DNA of 64,000 nucleotides from Pardosa pseudoannulata (Eukaryota; Arthropoda; Arachnida; Araneae; Lycosidae). The notes beneath the pieces are model-generated. The model ran no database searches, was not told the DNA's origin, and saw only the letters and a list, made by a program, of their open reading frames with translations. The DNA lies in NCBI GenBank assembly GCA_032207245.1, contig CM063502.1, positions 50,357,062-50,421,061 of the forward strand. The letters run 5' to 3'. Both the position numbers and the translations under genes were made by a program. This document shows positions 34,031 to 46,600 of the stretch, piece after piece. The stretch's first letter is position 1, and the number at the start of each line of letters is the position of its first letter.

Positions 34031-34072
<42 letters not shown>

Positions 34073-34078
34073 AAACGA
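34031..34078. repeat. Poly(T) tract, 48 bases
   Basis: This uninterrupted homopolymer is the longest in the window. No SINE or LINE body is recognisable on either side. Confidence 0.95.
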
Positions 34079-34344
34079 CTTATTTTATCCAGTAAAAAAA
34101 AACAGCTTTAAAAACACTGTTCCGAAGGCATGAGGATGCTTCGGTATCTTTCATTAGTATTGCTGTAATGTCACATACTATTATAAGACGGATATTGAAA
34201 GCGTTAATTACCGTTATATTGAGAATTTTTCGCTATGTTTAATTCAGAATGTAATCAAAACGTGGAGGTGGACAGTTAGATGTTACAACACTCCTAAAGA
34301 TAAAATAAAAATTTCAACATTTTACGGATGATCCTTTGAGCTTT

Positions 34345-34480
34345 ACTAGATGCATACGTACGTACAGATATCAAGCAGAAGCTAGTCAAAATGGATTCAT
34401 ATAGTCAGAACTCGGATATTTCCATTAAAACCTGAACACAAATTTTTACGATAATATTTCTTTTACACCATATACTAAAG
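34345..34480 (+). repeat. Dispersed repeat, copy B (homologous to 9270-9485)
   Basis: CATACGTACGTACAGATAT, GCTAGTCAAAATGGATTC, TCGGATATTTCCATTAAAA and TTTTTACGATAATATTTCTT occur in the same order as in the first copy. Both copies are on the plus strand and both are old. Confidence 0.5.
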
Positions 34481-34489
34481 CAAAATATC

Positions 34490-36835
34490 AATTCATACAG
34501 TAATGCCAATAGAAGTGTCGTCAATCCAATATTTATACAATATCTTTAAAAAAAGCAGAAAAAGGGCATCAAATTTTCACGCCATTTAGATCTGAAAGAA
34601 TATGCGTGATTTCTCACGAAGCTAAAACTGATTCAAATGTTTCTTACACACGCGAGTGTTAATAGTTTTTAACCACCATAACGAATGCAACAGAAAGAAA
34701 TAGAATCTCCACATTTTTCATTCGGCAGAAATAGATGATTTCTAATTCACAAGGGAAAATTAAAAATGAAGCGAGATTATAGGTTAGACTTAAAACGTTA
34801 AAGGCAATAATTTATATATTACATGCATATAAATTTTGTTTTAAGTACTTTGTGTCAAAATAGTAAAAAAATTATAAAGTAAAAAAGTTTCTTCAGGCAA
34901 TAAGAAATTAAATTAAAAAATATTTTGCTTATTACATAATCGCTACTGTATAAATTATGATACTGTGAATAAATATTGTACTAATTTTAAACTTGCAATA
35001 CAATAGTTCACACCAAATATAAAATTAAAGATTTTTTTTCATCCCAGCTCAAATTTTTGCCTAAAAATTACAGTGGGCGTGATCATAAGTTAAACAGTAG
35101 ATGTACATTATTGCATTTGTTAAAAAATGTGCAATACTTTTATTATAAAGATTGTATATACAACAAGTACATACAAATTCTCATTCTCTTTATACAAGGA
35201 ACTTTTATAGATTTTATATTATTAGTACCTAATTTTTCGGCTGGAAATTTTATGTGGATAATCTATTCAGTACATAACTAGCCATTAATTCTTTTGAATA
35301 TATATATATATATATATGAATGCATTATACATTTCGACTGTTACCAAGATTTGAAATTTTCTTTAATTATGAATTATTTTTAGACTTATTTTAGAGTAAG
35401 GGATTTACTAGTGAGAAATGTGCAACCAGGTCCCACCTCTTACCCTATTAATATCGTTAAGTTTTCTAAAACATTTGTCACTGTTATAAAGAAAATATAT
35501 AACTGTTTTGTTAATTTCATAATGTCAGTAATATATGTGTGTTCTTGCGTACACTTAGATGTGATCAAGGTGAACAATAGAGATGTATTTTGTAACTAGT
35601 ATTTAATATTCCAGAAGAAGTTTGAGAGAAATATGAAAACATCTCTAGTCCCTATATACTACAGATGTGGCACCAAGGCAATAAACCTGAAAAGTGTAGT
35701 AATGACCTTTAATCTTTGACAAGAACAATACTCTATTATGCGTGAACGTGATAGAACATATTCTGCTTTGTTTCACAGCAATACTGGGGAATACTTCAGA
35801 CGCCCTTGAAACACATCAACATAATATTACTTGAACTTAGTGCCTTACCTGAAAGTATATATCCCTAGCTGCTACTTGAAGGGCCTAGACAAAAAAGCCA
35901 TTGTTAGAAGTCCTTGAGCCATTTACATCAGATCTTTAAAATTTACAGAGATATTGCCTATCTGTAAGCAAATGACATTCTCTCACTCATAAAATATTAA
36001 AATTTTACTCGAGTGCAGAGAACTGAATCTTAATGTCTTGAAAAAATTTTGAAAAACAAATACATCAAGAATAAAGGTAATTTAACTGATAACATCTTAC
36101 AGTATTTAGGTAATAACTGCTAGCCTATTTATGACCTCTAATACTGTAAATTTAAACAGCAAAAACACTTCTCAACAAATCAGAAATGTAAAAGATTGTT
36201 TAATATATAGTCATTCAATATGCACAAAACCAGAAATTCTAACACTAATATGGAACTTTCACATTTCAGACTAGATATAAAAAATCTACATTTCGCTGTA
36301 CAACGCTAGTAAAAGGTAGAAAATATGTAAACTCACTTCTCTTCCAAATTCTGCTTATATGGAAAATCAACGTAAAACGAGTTTGTTGTGATTTCCAACA
36401 TAAAGTCTGCTGGGGAGATACTGCACCGAACAACCCAAGAACATAAAATACACCAAGATCTTTATGAAGAGGGAAAAAACAACACAAAATATGTTGTTAT
36501 AGAATTTGCTTTATAATGTACAGTAAATTTTATAACCGAAAGAAAGGAAAATATTTCAGCTAAAAGCAGATAAATGAAAAAGGTTCTTAAAAGACGAATT
36601 CAGACTAAAATCCAGTAGAAAGAAGAAAAGAAAAGAGACCAGATAGGGAGTGAAGGTCAATGAAAATACAAAACTAAACATACTTTAAATCCGTTCATAT
36701 CATTAGCTTCAATTTTAACTTTTATCTGTAGCATGGTAACCTAATGTCTGTATTCTTGAATGTTCTGAACATATGTCTTAAAAAGAAAACTATAAATTAA
36801 AGCAGTTTTGACATTGTTAATCGTTGGTAAACTTG
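34490..36835. other. AT-rich stretch; short (AT)n at 35298-35317 only
   Basis: Open frames of 60-75 codons (for example 35057-35281, 35411-35599 plus, 36266-36487 minus) show no motif. No repeats of the known families are recognised. Confidence 0.5.
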
Positions 36836-36859
36836 AAACAATTCCCCCCCCCTTTTCTT

Positions 36860-37022
36860 TCGCAGGGGATAAAAATTTAAAGCAGTTCCTGCTTCTAAAA
36901 ACGAAGTCCCTGGGTTTGAATCCCACTACTTGCATGGATGTTCGTAGTCATTCGGATTCGACTTTAAACAGTAGATCCCGGTCTCATTAACCCTTGTACA
37001 GCAAAACAGACTGTAGTACTTG
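36860..37022 (+). mobile_element. tRNA-derived SINE in plus orientation, degraded A box
   Basis: CTGGGTTTGAATCCCACTAC (B box), GCATGGATGTTCGTAGTCAT, TCGACTTTAAACAGTAGATC, CCGGTCTCATTAACCC and AACAGACTGTAGTACTTGAG give body and tail in sense order. The first 40 bases of the head are not recognisable. It runs opposite to nearly all other good copies. Confidence 0.8.
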
Positions 37023-37679
37023 AGACCGGAGAAATATTTGTAGATTCGTGTCACTTTAATTTACTATTTTGAAGTTATAATTTATATACGAGTTGGAAAC
37101 ACATGCAACTATACATAGACATACATAAATGCACACACTCATGTATATATATGCACATACACTTACTTTACATCAGAAGAAAAGAGCAGAACTACGTCAC
37201 AAATGTCAAATTTTACAGACGAGTAGATTTAATATTTTTTTTTACAGATTTATTTGATATGGATCTTTTTAGTTGAAAGCTTTATAAATGACTGGGGTAA
37301 TAAGCAAAACAATATTGGCTATAAACACACAAAAGTAATAGAAATAAGAAATTTAGTCCAAATGAGGGTTTTTACCTCAAAATCATGTTTAAGAGTCCCC
37401 AATTCTCTAAATCTCAATTTTTTGCTTAACTTCTATTGTATTGCTTTTATCTCATAATACAGATGAACAAATTATACACGAATATCCAAAATTTTAATTT
37501 TAAAAAGTGGACATAGTATCCTTTACTTTCGATGCGTATGTGTGTGCACATACATTCAAAGGCGTATATCCGTACGGGCCTTTACTGAAAAGAAATATTT
37601 CAATAACTTAAACGATGAAAGTCACTCAGGTCATTCTATTCAAATTGTAACGGGTTAAAGTGATTGTTCCATAAATCTC

Positions 37680-38120
37680 AGTTAACGTTATCGCACTGAA
37701 AGGGAGAGGGAGGCCATCATCTACTGCCCATGTAGGTCAGTAGAAATAAAACACGAAAAATCTCCATCGCCTAATGATAGACTGCTATCCCGTATGAATC
37801 TCCTCTTGGAAAAGAATCGAAGTGTGTCTGTCGAAGAATTAACAGTTACAGCGGGTCCCGCGGCAGTTCCTGGATGGACTCAACTGGGCGACTGACCTCA
37901 CGATGGGGCCGGTCAGATGCCAAACCAGATTCGGACCCCAGAGACCCAAGGCCAAAGCTTCTGTAGATAAGTCGAAAACCACTTCGCACCATTTGGAGGA
38001 AAAGCTATTAGACTAGATTTTGAACCTTGAAGAACAGTAGCACGTTTTACCCTCAGTTGTTTCGAAGCGGCGCATAACGGCTTACTTCTCAGATGGAGGT
38101 CTAAAAGTAATGTTAATGAA
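37680..38120. other. GC-richer patch of unknown origin
   Basis: About 430 bp (for example CAGCGGGTCCCGCGGCAG, GATGGGGCCGGTCAGATG, TTCGAAGCGGCGCATAACG) stands out from AT-rich flanks and runs into the (AT)n tract. A minus-strand frame (37913-38356) covers most of it but gains its length from the microsatellite. I cannot assign it; a relic exon or retroelement piece is possible. Confidence 0.4.
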
Positions 38121-38199
38121 CTACTGGAAGAGTCGGGAATCAATGTATGTAAATAATGTTTGACATGTGTATATGTATGAGAGGGGGAGTATGTATGTG

Positions 38200-38229
38200 T
38201 ACAAATATGTATGTATGTATATATATATG

Positions 38230-38315
<86 letters not shown>
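38200..38315. repeat. (TATG)n / (AT)n microsatellite
   Basis: TATG units pass into an almost pure (AT)n run from 38234 to 38315. The Tyr/Ile frames across it are artefacts. Confidence 0.97.
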
Positions 38316-38316
<1 letters not shown>

Positions 38317-38377
38317 CAAATTTGAACAAATTTATAGTGAACCTTCTGCAGACCACATATAAATTTCACTTCAAACC

Positions 38378-38815
38378 AGTGTTTCCAAACTTTATTACCC
38401 ACAGACTCCTTCTGACAGTATACACTTTGCCATAACCCCCCCCCCCCAAGTAACTAATAAAAAAATTACAATTTTCATGTATTTAATAGTAATTTAAAAA
38501 CAAAATATAGATTAAAAACAATGCTTAGTATCTGTTGAAATTATTACCTTGTGTTTTAAATGGAAGCATTTTTCAATTATATATTGTCACTGTGTTAAGT
38601 GCTGACAATAAGCAAGAGAATTGTCATCTCATTTTAAGTGAACCCAAAAAATTGATACCAATTTATTACTATTTATTTTAACTGTCGTAAAAAAATGACC
38701 AAAATTTTTTTTATATTAAACATTTTGTGGATCCCCAAACGTTTCCTCACGCACCCCTAAATTAATTTTTACGTTCTACAAACCCCTTCAACAGTAACAT
38801 GAATTCCTGGGGATC
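38378..38815. mobile_element. Possible hAT-like DNA element relic
   Basis: It starts CAGTGTTTCCAAACTTTATT, the style of hAT-derived short elements. It holds GTGGATCCCCAAACG and ends with TTCCTGGGGATCA. The right terminal repeat is too degraded to verify, and no 8-base duplication is visible. Confidence 0.35.
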
Positions 38816-38829
38816 AATAGGTACACTTC

Positions 38830-40010
38830 TTTAAACGAAGATTCATTATATCAAGTTTTGTTGAAATATTCAAATTTTAAGCTTTTTATGGTGGTATTAT
38901 TAGAAACAATCATTGTGGTAGCACAAAATTCACTATTTTTATACTTATTACTTAAACAACTTATGTTATTAGAAATGAAAAATTGAAATATTGTACTTTT
39001 GCATACTACTGCAAAAATTTAATTTTTGATTAAGTACATATTTTTGTTGTATACAGGGAATCCATTTCGGCAAAAAGTAACAAATTTTGTTATTTCATAT
39101 ACCTGTTCTAAATTATAACTTAATGTCTAGAATGTTCCACCCAATTTGTTAACATTCTCAAAACCTTAATGGTAATTCCCTCTAATAATTTCACGAGTCT
39201 TCTCTAAAATTTACTGCAAATTACTTCATTTTGCACTATTTCACATCATCAAAAATTAGTGTATGGGAAAAAGGTTTTTTTTATGACAACTTTTCATAAC
39301 CCAGTCGTTTATAGTGCGTATTAAGGCAGCCTATCTCCAATATCTCGAAATATATTTTTAACAAAAAGCAAATTCAACAAAGTTTTTATCCACTAATAAA
39401 GCTATACACTACATTATTTCATTCTGTTAAAAACAATTTTATACCTAATAATGACCAAGTCCTTCTTCGTACCCACAAGTTTATCTGCCCAGATTCAAAA
39501 ATAACAAGCTGATCAAGTGTACTGTTAATTTAATAAAAAATTCTCAAATTGTTTTTACAGTACTAAAAAAGTATGTACTTTTCTGTCAGTAAAATTATGT
39601 CAATTGCTTATACAATATTTAATACAAGCGTTATTGATATACATACATATATGTAATTCGGAACCAAGGTTATTTTGTCAAAAGTTTTACAGGAGAGCAG
39701 TAAATACTTTTCTAGATTTGTTTCAGTTGGGTCGTTTTTAGTCAAAAGGTTTAAAAACGTCTTTGAGGAAATAAGAAAGACATGTTGCCTATAAAACATG
39801 AAAAGGAGGGAAAAAGAAACTATGTTCAAATTGGGATGTTTACCTAGAAACCTTGCTAGTTTATAGTGGCTTTTCCAATTCGCTAAATCTCAATTTAGGA
39901 AATTTATGTGATAAAGGCATTACTTAATAGAGAACAAATCCTACCCAAATAGTTGAAAATTCCAATTTTGAAAAATGGAATCAGTGCATTAACTTCCTAT
40001 GTACACATAC
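38830..40010. other. AT-rich stretch, nothing recognised
   Basis: No supported feature. The 73-codon minus frame at 39608-39829 has no motif. Confidence 0.5.
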
Positions 40011-40017
40011 ACACATG

Positions 40018-40130
40018 CTTCTAGAGGGCTAATTAGGTAAGGATCTATTTTTATAAGCAAACCCTAAACAGGTACAAATCAGCAGTGGGATTTATAATGT
40101 TTAAGAAAAAGTCTTATCTTAACCAATACT
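40018..40130 (-). mobile_element. Diverged SINE relic
   Basis: TAGAGGGCTAATTAGG, AAGCAAACCCTAAACAGG and CAGCAGTGGGATTTATAATG follow the body-to-B-box order. Tail and A box are lost. Confidence 0.5.
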
Positions 40131-40145
40131 AACCTCTAGACTTTT

Positions 40146-40465
40146 CGGTTTGGAGCACTACGATTCCACCAGGACTAATTAGATCATAACTAATTAGATT
40201 TGTAACACCAAGACTAATTAGATCGAGGTCTATTTATTAAAACATTCGCTGCTAGTGAAAATACTTCCATAATCTATAGCCGGATTAAAATGGAGCATGC
40301 AATTTAAAATTGTCACTGGTATATCAAGCATGATTCTGAAGCACCAACGCGTCAGTGAACATGTTAAAGCAAATTCCGAATGGCTACATACACATACATA
40401 CATACTAGCAGTGGGATTCAAATCAGCGAATGGTAGAGCCTTATTGATTCAGCCATCACCCAGCC
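40146..40465 (-). mobile_element. SINE copy with internal triplication and insertion
   Basis: The tail side TTTGGAGCACTACGATT (from 40150) passes into ACTAATTAGAT repeated three times (40174, 40189, 40213). About 120 bases of unrelated sequence follow, and the element resumes at GCAAATTCCGAATGGCTAC (about 40369), with a microsatellite-like ACATACATACATAC, the B-box side GTGGGATTCAAATC and the end CAGCCATCACCCAGCC. Confidence 0.65.
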
Positions 40466-40509
40466 AAAGTAAGAGTGAAATGAACATTAGGCAAAAACTA
40501 CGTTAACTA

Positions 40510-41195
40510 ATAGAATAAATCCCGAACTAAATTCTTAATATAAATTTACTGATTAATGGGCGACAATGCTTTTTGTTAGTTTATGTAGGAAATATTCATA
40601 AAATTGTTGTGAATAACGCCTTTAGTATTTAAACACCGTGATGTAGTTGTATTATTTTTAAAACATAATTCGTTTTCATTTGCATCCAATTAAAACTTAA
40701 TTGAACTTTTACGGATTAATCTTTTCGATGATTATGTCTTACAGTAATAACCTATTTCAAAATACATTAAAAAGCTCAAAAACGTAAGTAATATATAATA
40801 AATACCGTACCAGATATTTAGCTCTATTGTTGATATATACACAAGACTTACTTAGCATAGTTTAGTCAGAAAAGTAAATAGTTAAAACTTTTACTGATTG
40901 ATAATATCCTTTAAAGAAATTATTTATATTCTATTTTACATAATTGATTAAAAAATTTTATTCAAATAAGAATTTAAACGAAACCTAAATTTGCCTTGTT
41001 GAGTTCTAACAAGTAATTGAGCTTAAAAATTAGGCTAAACTTCTCCAATTACTCACTTTCAAAATAATTTTGAAAAATTTCATGCTTTTCAAAAGAGTGA
41101 TTAATGTAACTAAACAAGAGTTAAATTGTATATTTTCACAAAATGCTCAGTAAAGTAGGAAATATATCTAGAACAATAAATAAAAGTTAAATGCA
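40510..41195. other. AT-rich stretch, nothing recognised
   Basis: No supported feature. Confidence 0.55.
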
Positions 41196-41206
41196 TGTGT
41201 TGTACA

Positions 41207-42000
41207 CAGGGCTTCGAACCGGAATTGAACCGAAAACCGAAAACCGGAAAAACCCGTTATTTTGGTCGGAACGAAAACCGGAACTGAACCGAAAAAAATA
41301 TCGGTTTATTTCGGTTCGATATATCTTTCAGTCATTTTGTTACTGTTACCAACTTATCAATATTTTCTAATTTAACGTCAACTTTATAATTATCATTACA
41401 TGTATACTGCTTCTCGATTTCCTATTTTGATATTTGTTTGAAAGAGCGTTTTCAGGTTTGAAATTTATTCTCCGAGACAACAGAAGTAATCTCAGTGAAA
41501 CCACGTTAGAAGATATATTAATAATTAGAGGCAATTTTCATATGTTAAATAAATAATATATTTTTTACATAATTATTGCAAGACCAAGTGCACGATGTGA
41601 GAGTCAAACGACGAATGTGGGTAATCATGAACCTAGTTGTCAAATGCGATTTTGATAATGGATAACAATGCCAATGCTCGCCGCTCTTATCGTACCTGCT
41701 GTTTGTATTAATTCACATAGTGTACCAATTAAAAAAGAATAAAATCTTCTAAATTTTGATAGAATTACATTTTTTGTTTATGATAGAATTATATTTTTAG
41801 TACAAATAAGAATAAACATAAAATGAAATTATTCATTTGGAACTGAAACAAAAACAGTTATTTTTGGCGGAGCGAAAACCGGAACTGAACCGAAAACCGT
41901 TATTTTTGGCGGAGCGAAAACCGGAACTGAACCGATATTATTTTTTTAGTTGAACCGGAACGAAAACCGGAACAAAAAAAAATTACGGTTCGAAGCCCTG
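41207..42000. mobile_element. hAT-superfamily deletion derivative, 794 bp
   Basis: Terminal inverted repeats CAGGGCTTCGAACCG are perfect over 15 bases. The 8-base duplication GTTGTACA flanks both ends (41199-41206, 42001-42008). Both arms are built from GAACCGAAAACCGGAACTGA-like units. In the right arm one 34-base unit (starting at the CCGTTATTTTTGGCGGAGCG word) is repeated in tandem. The middle retains the last 38 codons or so of a transposase (41437-41556). TIR sequence, 8-bp duplication and the C-terminal motif together identify hAT. Confidence 0.93.
41437..41556 (+). pseudogene. hAT transposase C-terminal dimerisation (hATC) remnant
   Basis: The frame reads FERAF, then SGLKFILRDNRSNLSE, then DILIIRGN, and ends in TAA. 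This matches the hATC signature (ER-x-FS ... R ... L ... LL-x-IR-x-N) that closes hAT transposases and mediates dimerisation. An in-frame TGA at 41428 cuts it off upstream, and no DDE catalytic sequence remains. The remnant sits in the sense expected if the left end at 41207 is the 5' end of the parent element. Confidence 0.8.
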
Positions 42001-42009
42001 GTTGTACAG

Positions 42010-43370
42010 AACACTAAGGAAAAAAAACCAAACAGGCGTGTAGAGGTAACATACGTGTGAATTAAATGCATCCAACTCAGCCATGAAAACAGCCTTTTCT
42101 ACTCAGTCTTTTTCACATCAACCACTTCAACAATAGAATTGTTTTTGTTGATGTCAATGCCGCGTTCCATAGAAAGAAAATAAGAATGTCTTTTAACCTC
42201 AACAACCAGCTCCATGTTTCCGAAATTCCTCGAATTACATGTTACCGAATCTCCTGACAACACTCGCCGAAAGTTTGACAAAAATAAATAGGAAAAGAAA
42301 AAATTGTGCTTATTTTTTCAAGGTGAATTTTTCTACTCTTTGAGGGGACAGTGGACTTTCTAAATTAATTTATTTTCAGTTTTTTTTTTTTTTAAGAACA
42401 CGTATGAAAATTTATAACGTTATCGTAAAAATTGTATATGAGGAAGTTATACAATTTCAAAGTAAAATCTTAAGCTTTTAAATCTTTTAAAACTAAATTA
42501 TTTTTAAAAAATCTGTTTTAGAAATGTTCCATTCATGTACATTTTACATATAATGTTATTACTTTTATTCAAAGAATATATTAAGACCTTAGTTGTTAAA
42601 CTTAATTGTTATCGAAAGCATTCATTAAAAATATCGTTAGAAAAAATCGTTTAAATACCCCCAAAAGATAAATTTTTTAGCTGTTTGAAGTAAATTAATT
42701 TTATTTCTCTAGACGTAAATAGTCAATTTTTTAAGGTTTATGTTGGCTAGAAATTAACCTGGAGTGTTTTACAAATATTCATAGAACTCAATAATTTGTT
42801 TAAAAAACTTCAAAGCAGTTATTAGTAATTACTGAATTACATGTTGTAATAAATTTAGTGATTATAAGGTTAAGTACATTAAAGTAGCCTTTGATTCTTA
42901 GTTACATTTCACAAATTCGATAAGATAGAAATATCGAATTTTTAGGCAAATTTTGGCCCAAATATTTAATGTATTCTAAAAAGACTTCTGATAACAATTC
43001 AGAGTTGTACTTCACAGTCGTTAAAATTTTACCTCGGGAAACTTCAATTAAAAAAAAAACTTTTAGTTACTACTCTAGAGACTCATGGAGGAAAATATAT
43101 ATTTAACCTAATTTTCATGTTTTAGATTATACATATGTTTAAAAAACATTTTAAATGAAAAATGTTTTAGAAGTTTTATGGTTTGCACATTTGTTAATAT
43201 GTTGTAGAGGGTTGACTTATGTTAAATACGTTGAACTGGAGATTCACTCCCACTAAAGACTCCAATACAATATTAAATAACACCAAGCAGTTTACTAACT
43301 GAAAATAAGCACAATAGCCGTTCAGTTATAGTGGCAGTTTCTACCGAATTAGCACAGAACCACACTTTAT
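42010..43370. other. AT-rich stretch, nothing recognised
   Basis: No supported feature between the hAT element and the SINE at 43431. The 60-codon minus frame at 42099-42281 has no motif. Confidence 0.55.
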
Positions 43371-43430
43371 ATACACTAACATTCCAACTACTGAGAGTTG
43401 AAGTATCATCCAACTACTCAGAGTTGAAGT

Positions 43431-43606
43431 TTGGTTTGGTTTTGGAGTGCTACGGTCTACTTTTTGCAACATGAGGGCTAATGAGACCGGGACCTACTGC
43501 TTAAAGCCGATTCCGAACGGCTACGAACATCCATGCCATAGTGGGATTCGAACCCACGAACTCCTGTTCCGAAGGCCAGCACCCTAACCATTCGGTCATC
43601 GTTCGG
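43431..43606 (-). mobile_element. tRNA-derived SINE, youngest-looking full-length copy
   Basis: This is the cleanest copy: TTTGGTTTGGTTTTGG tail, intact body, B box GGTTCGAATCC and A-box region close to TGGCCGAATGG (one change to TGACCGAATGG). A perfect 14-base duplication CTCAGAGTTGAAGT lies at 43417-43430 and 43607-43620. The A-to-B-box spacing is that of a tRNA, so internal Pol III initiation is plausible. The five-pair T-stem GTGGG/CCCAC is intact. Confidence 0.95.
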
Positions 43607-43629
43607 CTCAGAGTTGAAGTAGAATGTCA

Positions 43630-46600
43630 ACTACATTCCATTAAATGCACCTGGGAGTATGAATACATCCTCATAATGTAATGAATAATTGTTCACAAAT
43701 AATTTTAAACTTTAAATCATTTCTTTACCAAATCTGTGGTAGATAACTACTAAAGTAACTACTACAACACTCGGAACAAATCTTTAATTTGTACGCATAC
43801 CTTTAAAGTACACTTAGAATTTCGGCAAATTTACTTGGACATCTCAGCAACGCAAAATTTAAAAAAATCATGTTCATTAAATATTTGAATGCCAAAACTT
43901 GTTAAATGGTTGTCAAAAAATAAATCAAAATTTTTTGAAAATAAAAATTGTATTTTTTACAGATAATTTTATAAATATTGTAAATTACTTGACATAAAAT
44001 TTTTGAAAGTAACTTTGTAAGAAATCTACTTACTGTACCTAGTTCTTTTTTTCGTTTGCGTTTAACAGATTTAAAGTTTATTTCAGCAATAATCGTATAT
44101 CGAATCAAGCGGTAAATGGAACTATTATGTTAAAAATAAACTTAAGTATTGCAAGTAAACTGCAGTATTGCACGATAGCAACAATCAACAAAATAGTCTC
44201 TCCACGATCCCTATGATAATTGGATATTTTGTATATTTGCTACACGTTGATACAAAAGGTTATAATAAGAAACAGGGCTCAACTTTTTTATGCATTAAAT
44301 TTGTAAAAGATAAGAAATTTTTAAAGAAAATCTCTGAATAAGATAGTGATTTTTCAATTAACATAATAGAAACAAGCTGAAGAAATATACTTGTAATTTT
44401 AAAACAAAATTTATGTAAGCAATACATAAACCATACAAAATAACTGCACGTGTTCTCCTAAATCTTTTCCTGTAAAGAACACTTATTTCCTCTTTACATG
44501 AAAAGCTACCCGCCTGCATTATACTATGTGAACATGACCTGAATGTAAAGTAGTTAACTTTTGCATTTGAAATTTTTCCATCTGGTGCTCCAGTTTTACG
44601 CGCTCACAATTCTTTCTTAAGGAATTTATTTTATTCTCCCTCTTTGCACGTCACTTAATTCTAACCTCTTAAACTTTGTAGTCAATAGGGGTTGACGATT
44701 GGGATTTACTTTTTAAAAGTACAAACATTTTCCTATATACTTAAGTGTGTATTTACGCAATTAGATTATATATACGCATAAAGAATTTCACTATTTTAAT
44801 CTATAAGTTCTGCTAGATATTTGTGGATGATTATTTTAAATCTAAACTTGTTATGGCATTCTCGGTAGTAAAACCAAACATTTTGCGAATCGTAAATAAT
44901 AATCTACCAAAATACTAATCGAATCATCGAGTAAATTTTAAGAACGCTAGTTTTTTTTAACATTATAAAAACCTTTTTATGACATTAAGGAAATGTTAAT
45001 TATAGTTTTTACCGCATGGAAATATGTTTTAATAGTTTATAATTTTTTTTTAAAAACAAAATTAAAATACGTCGATAGTTTTACAGAAAACATTGTCTAA
45101 AGAGAAAGTTATAGTTCTAAAAATTATTAATCATTCCTTGATTAAATTAGGATGACTGTAATAGTTCCTCTTCCAGAGATAAATTTTGATACCTAAAATT
45201 TCTTACATAGATTTTAAGGTGGTAAAAAATATTATTTAAACATTCCAAAGAGAATGTCTCCTATAAAATTAATCAAAAGTAGTTTGCAAGTATTTTGAGT
45301 GAATTTTCCTGTTTAGTTATGGTAGAGGTCAATCATACAAACAATCCACGAAAATCTCGAGTATCTACTATTATATAATTAGAATCTATATTTTATTTTC
45401 CGTAAGATACATCGATCGAAATAGAGACAAATACTTGTCCCTTATAAAGGTTTAGAGTACTGTTTACATGTAATACCAAATGAATATAGCTTATCACGTT
45501 TACATGAATCACGTAGATAACGGATAAATATCTTATCACGTTATATATAAATAAAGAACACTAACACTGACGTTTAAAATGACATTTGAACTAATGTGGA
45601 GAGGCTGTAATAATCAAAAGTTATTAAATTTCTATTTGTTTTACTCTGTAATCAATACCTATTCCGCAGAAATAACTAGCATTAATGGGTTAAAAATTAT
45701 AAACATATGGGCATTTTTATATCCCATAAATAAGAAGCCATGTATCCGTGAGATTTGACGCAAGTGTTAAAAAGTACCATAACAAACAAAAAGGACAATT
45801 ACCTATGGATATACGTGAGTTTGGCCCCTATGAAATTCTTTTTCAAAGTAATTGTTCCTGAAAAAAAAACATGGCTTTTCAATTCGTGTTCTAACAAAAC
45901 ATATGTTGTATTCTTAAATTATTGGTTCCACGCATTTTTCAAATTCCAAATTACATCGAGGAAAATGTGTGTCTGTCTGTCCGACAAGAAAAACATGCTC
46001 TCATTATCAGTAATTCGTGATCAGCACCCTTCAAATAAAAAGTCCCGCATCGTGATGATACCAGTTTAATTCATTGTACTTACGTGTCAATTATGTTGTT
46101 AGACATTTCTTAAGAATTTTTTTTCTATCATAAAATTTCGTCAGTTCTTGGAAAGGAAATGAGATCACAAACAATTACGAGCCTGCACGTCGCCCATTGG
46201 AAAATGATTCTTTTATCACGATACTTGGTAAGAGAAATTACGATTATAACGTTCGCGGCAAAATAATCTTACATTATTTATTATATGGAAAGAAGCATTA
46301 AAGTTCTTTTTTTTATATAGAGGAGAATGATTTACTCTAATTTGTACTCTAATAAAACCCCAAACCGAACTTACCTTTGGAAACTAAACCATAATTTAGA
46401 ATTTGTGAATTTTTCTTTTCTAGAGCTTATTTCTAATTAACTCCAACAATAAGGCTGATATAATTGGTCAAAACATTAAACATGTTTGTTCAGACACATT
46501 CTTCTGGAGTAAGATATCCCAAATCAAAAGAAATATTTAACCTTTGTAAGTTCATTTCATTCAATTACCTTCGGCAAAAAAGAAATGAATATTTAAAATA

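Noticed and set aside
37913..38402. Minus-strand frames of 93 and 147 codons with long Tyr-Ile runs
   Set aside because: Their length comes from the (AT)n tract. The non-repetitive part shows no domain.
43431..43606. A functional tRNA-Ser or tRNA-Leu gene
   Set aside because: The A and B boxes and the T-stem are good, but no acceptor stem or proper anticodon stem can be formed and the unit continues into a family-specific body and tail.
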